Below, piece by piece: positions 7,347 through 9,771 of a stretch of DNA of 9,771 nt (positions are counted from its first letter, which is position 1; every line of letters starts with the position of its first letter). The notes under the pieces were generated by a model. That model searched no databases. It saw only the letters and a program-made list of their open reading frames with translations, and was not told where the DNA came from. Location: NCBI GenBank assembly GCA_026395475.1, contig JAPLYQ010000025.1:1-9771 (forward strand), written 5' to 3'. The translations under genes and the position numbers were made by a program. This stretch comes from Candidatus Roizmanbacteria bacterium (GTDB lineage Bacteria > Patescibacteriota > Microgenomatia > UBA1406 > GWC2-37-13).

Positions 7347-9008
7347 ATGATAAAAGCTCTTATTTTTGATTTTGGAAATGTCGTGGTAACGAATGATTGG
7401 AATTATATCTGTCCTGAAAAAGATAAAGAATTTACGTCCTACTTTGGGGTGACCATGCAAGACTTTAAAAAAGGATGGGATATTGCGTGGCCTCTCATTC
7501 GAATAGGAAAAATTACTGAGGATGAGTTTTGGAAACTCTTTCTTACGGAATCTGGAGCAAAAAATATCGATATCGTCTATGCAAAAACTTTATGGAGGAA
7601 GTACCAAAGTCCACTTCCCGGAATGATTAATCTTATTATACGACTTCGCAACAGATACACTCTTGTTGGCTGTACTGATAATGGAAAAGAATGGGTCGAG
7701 TTTTATAAGGGAAACTACCATTTTGATTCATATTTTGATGCAATTGTCTCTTCGGCTGAAGTTGGAGACCATAAACCAAATCCAAAAATATATGAAGTTG
7801 CTATTGAAAAAACGGGAGTAAAACCTGATGAAATTCTTTTTATTGATGACAACGACAAGCCTCTTGAAGGAGCTCAAAAGGCAAGAATGCATACCTTAAA
7901 ATTTAAGGATGCAATTCAACTTGAAAAAGACCTCAAAAGCATAGGGATTGATACGGATGTTATAGACATATCATCTCGAGAACATTCTTTTTATTGGCAG
8001 TCAGATCGTAAGATATCTGAACTCCAAATAAAACGCATATTCCTCTCTCGTCATTCGTTTTTTGATGAGAAAAGTGCAAAAGCCGCAATTGAATTTGGAA
8101 TGAAAAAAAGGGTTGTAGAACTTATTCCCCCTATTAAATCGGGAAGCATCAACAGCGTGGTAAAAGCAACACTAGATGATGGAACTGAGGTTATCATGAG
8201 AATGCATCCAAACGGTCTTAAAAATGGCTATTTCTGGGCAGAAAAAACAATGGCTGATGCGGCACAAAAAGCTGGAGTACCCGCATATAAAACCTATTTT
8301 ATTAACACCTCAAAAAAACAATTTCCGTTTGATTACATGATTATTTCTTGTGAAAAAGGAAAAAACATGAAAAATAGTGGACCATATGAGCCTGAAATTG
8401 ACAAAGTGCTTATTGAAGACACAGGTCGTTTAATGGCGCTCACCCACTCAGTTAAAACTGAGAAATATGGTTTTTTTGATAATGAAATCGCAAAAAAAGA
8501 AGGAAAACTTGTCGGAATTCATAATACATGGAAAGAGCATATATATGCATCTTTAAACGATAATTTAGATTACTTAATAAGTAAAAATGCAATATCGAAA
8601 GACGAACGTGAAAAAATAGAAACAATATTCAAAAACAACGACCATCTTATTGTGTGTGATTCCCCTCGTCTTGTGCATAATGATATTGCAGACTGGAATC
8701 AACTGACAGATGGTAAAAAAATAACTGCATTTATTGACTGGGATGAAGGATTCTCTGGTGACCCTATTTGTGATTTTTCAACGTATTCGGTATTCTTTGA
8801 TGATGTTCGACTTGCAAATCTCATTCGAGGATACGAAACGGTGACAAAACTTGCAGACGATTTTGAAGAAAAGTTTCATCTCTATCGCTTGCGATATATT
8901 ATTTCAAAGCTAACACTCAGAACAAAAAGATCGATGTTTGATACAAGTGAATTTTTAATCTATAACTTAAAATTCGCTCAGCAATTATTGATCAAACCTC
9001 ATTTTTGA
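7347..9008 (+). CDS. HAD phosphatase fused to APH-family kinase
   Basis: 553 residues with two recognisable enzymes. Residues 1-205 are a HAD hydrolase: nucleophile Asp8 in FDFGNVV (the D-x-G-N variant also seen in YihX-type sugar phosphatases), Thr110 in GCTDN, Lys143 in HKPNPKIYE and the Asp pair 167-168 in FIDDND. About 255-545 is an aminoglycoside-phosphotransferase-like (APH) kinase: nucleotide loop GSINSVVKA (266-274), Arg285 in VIMRMHP where many kinases have Lys, Glu299, catalytic loop HNDIADWN (444-451; Asp446, Asn451) and metal-binding Asp464 in IDWDEGFSGDP. The same HAD-APH order is known from the ACAD10 protein of animals, where it precedes an acyl-CoA dehydrogenase. APH-family proteins phosphorylate hydroxyls of many small molecules, so drug resistance is not implied. 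All catalytic residues of both domains seem present. No Shine-Dalgarno sequence precedes the ATG. The frame ends in TGA inside the beginning of the next HAD domain, which may be joined to it by a frame change. Confidence 0.93.
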   Translation: MIKALIFDFGNVVVTNDWNYICPEKDKEFTSYFGVTMQDFKKGWDIAWPLIRIGKITEDEFWKLFLTESGAKNIDIVYAKTLWRKYQSPLPGMINLIIRLRNRYTLVGCTDNGKEWVEFYKGNYHFDSYFDAIVSSAEVGDHKPNPKIYEVAIEKTGVKPDEILFIDDNDKPLEGAQKARMHTLKFKDAIQLEKDLKSIGIDTDVIDISSREHSFYWQSDRKISELQIKRIFLSRHSFFDEKSAKAAIEFGMKKRVVELIPPIKSGSINSVVKATLDDGTEVIMRMHPNGLKNGYFWAEKTMADAAQKAGVPAYKTYFINTSKKQFPFDYMIISCEKGKNMKNSGPYEPEIDKVLIEDTGRLMALTHSVKTEKYGFFDNEIAKKEGKLVGIHNTWKEHIYASLNDNLDYLISKNAISKDEREKIETIFKNNDHLIVCDSPRLVHNDIADWNQLTDGKKITAFIDWDEGFSGDPICDFSTYSVFFDDVRLANLIRGYETVTKLADDFEEKFHLYRLRYIISKLTLRTKRSMFDTSEFLIYNLKFAQQLLIKPHF

Positions 9009-9546
9009 CCTTGATGGCACGCTTGCACGACTCAATATTGATTGGTCTACCGTTGATCAAGAAGTATTTGATTTTGTACGAACATTTGACGAGCCACTTA
9101 CAAAAACAGTCCCTTTCGTAGTTGATGCACATGATGAACTTTCAAATAAAGTGGGGCAGAAATATGATAGAGGAACGACTATGCATGTTCGAAAATATAT
9201 CGAAAAGTATGAGCTTTCGCATTATTCGGGATATGCCCCAAACCCAGAACTCTTGAACTTCATTCGTAAAAATACACACACGTACACTTATTACATGTGG
9301 ACATGCAATACGACTTTCGTGGCAGAAACTGTCTTGAAAAATGAACGATTATTCCCCCTCTTTGAAAAAATAGTAACTCAGACTGATGTTGTGCTTATTA
9401 AGCCAGAGCCAGAAGGTTTTTATACTTTTTATAATACAGATGAACCACTCTCTTCCTATCTAATGATTGGGGACAGTTTAGCCGATGAAAATGCAGCAAA
9501 AGCTGCCGGTATTGATTTCTTTAGAATTGATTATTTTTCGCGCTAA
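8992..9546 (+). CDS. Second HAD phosphatase, frame-shifted and lacking a usual start
   Basis: A complete HAD-type phosphatase domain, 184 codons from just after an in-frame TGA at 8989 to TAA at 9544. Motif I is LIFDLDGTL with nucleophile Asp at 9007-9009 and acid/base Asp at 9013-9015. Motif II is MWTCNT, motif III Lys is at 9400-9402 (IKPEPEGF), and motif IV is MIGDSLAD with Asp codons at 9472-9474 and 9484-9486. Between the TGA at 8989 and 9151 the frame has no ATG, GTG or TTG, and starting at the GTG at 9151 would delete motif I. The intact catalytic set argues against an old pseudogene. Options: a rare ATT start at 9001, +1 frameshifting from the preceding gene (its last codons read TTT TGA C), or a one-base sequencing error. 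Removing one A from AAA at 8994-8996 would give LINLIFDLDGTL and a single 732-residue HAD-APH-HAD protein. This HAD (D-L-D) is not a recent copy of the first one (D-F-G-N). Confidence 0.85.
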   Translation, partial: SNLIFDLDGTLARLNIDWSTVDQEVFDFVRTFDEPLTKTVPFVVDAHDELSNKVGQKYDRGTTMHVRKYIEKYELSHYSGYAPNPELLNFIRKNTHTYTYYMWTCNTTFVAETVLKNERLFPLFEKIVTQTDVVLIKPEPEGFYTFYNTDEPLSSYLMIGDSLADENAAKAAGIDFFRIDYFSR

Positions 9547-9547
9547 T

Positions 9548-9589
9548 ATGCCCTGTGGCAGATGCGTCGTCTGCCAAAGCTGAGGGCAT
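9548..9589 (+). other. Two-part stem-loop after the second HAD gene
   Basis: ATGCCCT (9548-9554) pairs perfectly with AGGGCAT (9583-9589). Inside it TGGCAGA (9556-9562) pairs perfectly with TCTGCCA (9570-9576) around a 7-base loop. The stems contain several G-C pairs, unusual for this A+T-rich window. No T-run follows on either strand, so it is not a standard intrinsic terminator. It begins two bases after the HAD stop codon and overlaps the HAD-like fragment. It might slow 3' decay or separate expression of the HAD and the downstream kinase. Confidence 0.5.
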
Positions 9590-9623
9590 TGACATTGAAC
9601 TTATCGCGGATTACAATTGCTAG
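9558..9623 (+). pseudogene. Fragment resembling a HAD C-terminus
   Basis: Frame 9558-9623 encodes ADASSAKAEGIDIELIADYN then Cys and a TAG stop. The end of the intact HAD just upstream (9481-9546) reads ADENAAKAAGID and then nine more residues. The two stretches are the same length (22 codons with stop), and eight of their first twelve residues match, including AKA and GID. The upstream motif IV GDS is not preserved (LICPV instead), and no start codon or earlier HAD motif precedes it. It therefore looks like the surviving tail of a second, diverged HAD gene. The match is short and the motif is common in HADs, so chance is possible. Confidence 0.45.
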
Positions 9624-9635
9624 TGCGTACCACCT

Positions 9636-9771
9636 ATGAAGAGACTTTTTGAGCTCATCAATAAAAATCTTGAGGGAACATCGTTGCACCAGATGTATCA
9701 GAATAAAAAGTTTGCACTTCCAATTATTACTATTTCCCGTGAACGAGGCTCCGGAGGACGACCAATTGCAT
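9636..9771 (+). CDS. Cytidylate-kinase-like protein, 5' part only
   Basis: 45 codons from ATG at 9636 to the right edge. After a 29-residue leader (MKRLFELINKNLEGTS...) comes PIITISRERGSGGRPIA, which matches the start of the cytidylate-kinase-like family (ISREfGSGGr-IA): a beta strand leading into the phosphate-binding P-loop. Members of this family usually start a few residues before the strand, so the leader is longer than normal; an alternative ATG at 9693 would shorten it to 10 residues. Relatives transfer phosphate from ATP to a nucleotide or other small molecule, but the true substrate is often unknown. It is 89 bases after the second HAD gene on the same strand, in what is probably one transcript. 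No Shine-Dalgarno sequence precedes either start. The family call rests on one motif. Confidence 0.75.
   Translation, partial: MKRLFELINKNLEGTSLHQMYQNKKFALPIITISRERGSGGRPIA

Noticed and set aside
7347..9008. Calling the APH domain an aminoglycoside resistance enzyme
   Set aside because: The family phosphorylates many substrates; the HAD fusion and Arg at the lysine position point to metabolism rather than drug modification.
8986..9060. Reading TGA as glycine (code 25, as in some CPR lineages) to join the APH and HAD frames
   Set aside because: Continuing in the APH frame past the TGA at 9006 meets further TGA codons at once and never gives HAD motifs; the HAD lies in another frame. No gene contains an internal TGA.
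7347..9546. The two HAD domains as a recent tandem duplication
   Set aside because: Motif I differs in type (D-F-G-N versus D-L-D-G-T) and the sequences between motifs do not look alike.
9548..9583. A micro-frame encoding a CxxCxxC peptide of 11 residues (MPCGRCVVCQS)
   Set aside because: It is only 11 codons, lies inside the perfect stem-loop, has no ribosome binding site, and the HAD-tail frame across it has a better protein match.

Overview
The window is A+T-rich, compactly coded bacterial DNA read with the standard bacterial code (TGA acts as a stop). It probably comes from a Patescibacteria/CPR-type genome. That placement is an inference from the short gaps, the absence of Shine-Dalgarno sequences, the large unrecognised surface-type proteins and A/T-only intergenic repeats; no taxonomic marker gene is present.

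Layout. Four genes lie on the minus strand (bases 1-7224): an unrecognised protein cut by the left edge (1-1260), an 842-residue membrane-anchored protein with a cysteine-rich outer part (1378-3906), a Ca2+-type P-type ATPase (4052-6568) and a small HEPN-fold protein with an intact RNase motif (6676-7224). Across a divergent gap, a plus-strand cluster begins at 7347: a HAD phosphatase-APH kinase fusion (7347-9008), a second HAD phosphatase that is one frame out and has no usual start codon (8992-9546), a short piece resembling a HAD C-terminus (9558-9623), and the start of a cytidylate-kinase-like protein cut by the right edge (9636 onward).

How the parts relate. The plus-strand cluster combines phosphate-adding (APH, cytidylate-kinase-like) and phosphate-removing (two HAD) domains, which suggests one small-molecule phosphorylation/dephosphorylation function; the substrate cannot be read from sequence. 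The two leftmost genes are not contiguous in transcription, because each has its own near-consensus promoter. Those promoters share a spacing, an extended -10 box and the string CGCC(T)CACA just before the ATG, and both predict an RNA that begins 3-5 bases before the start codon. The two proteins are therefore probably expressed together from almost leaderless messages.

Most interesting points: the matched leaderless promoters, the HAD-APH fusion with a second HAD joined to it by a one-base frame change, the HAD-tail fragment downstream, the HEPN gene without a visible antitoxin, and the double-anchored cysteine-rich protein.
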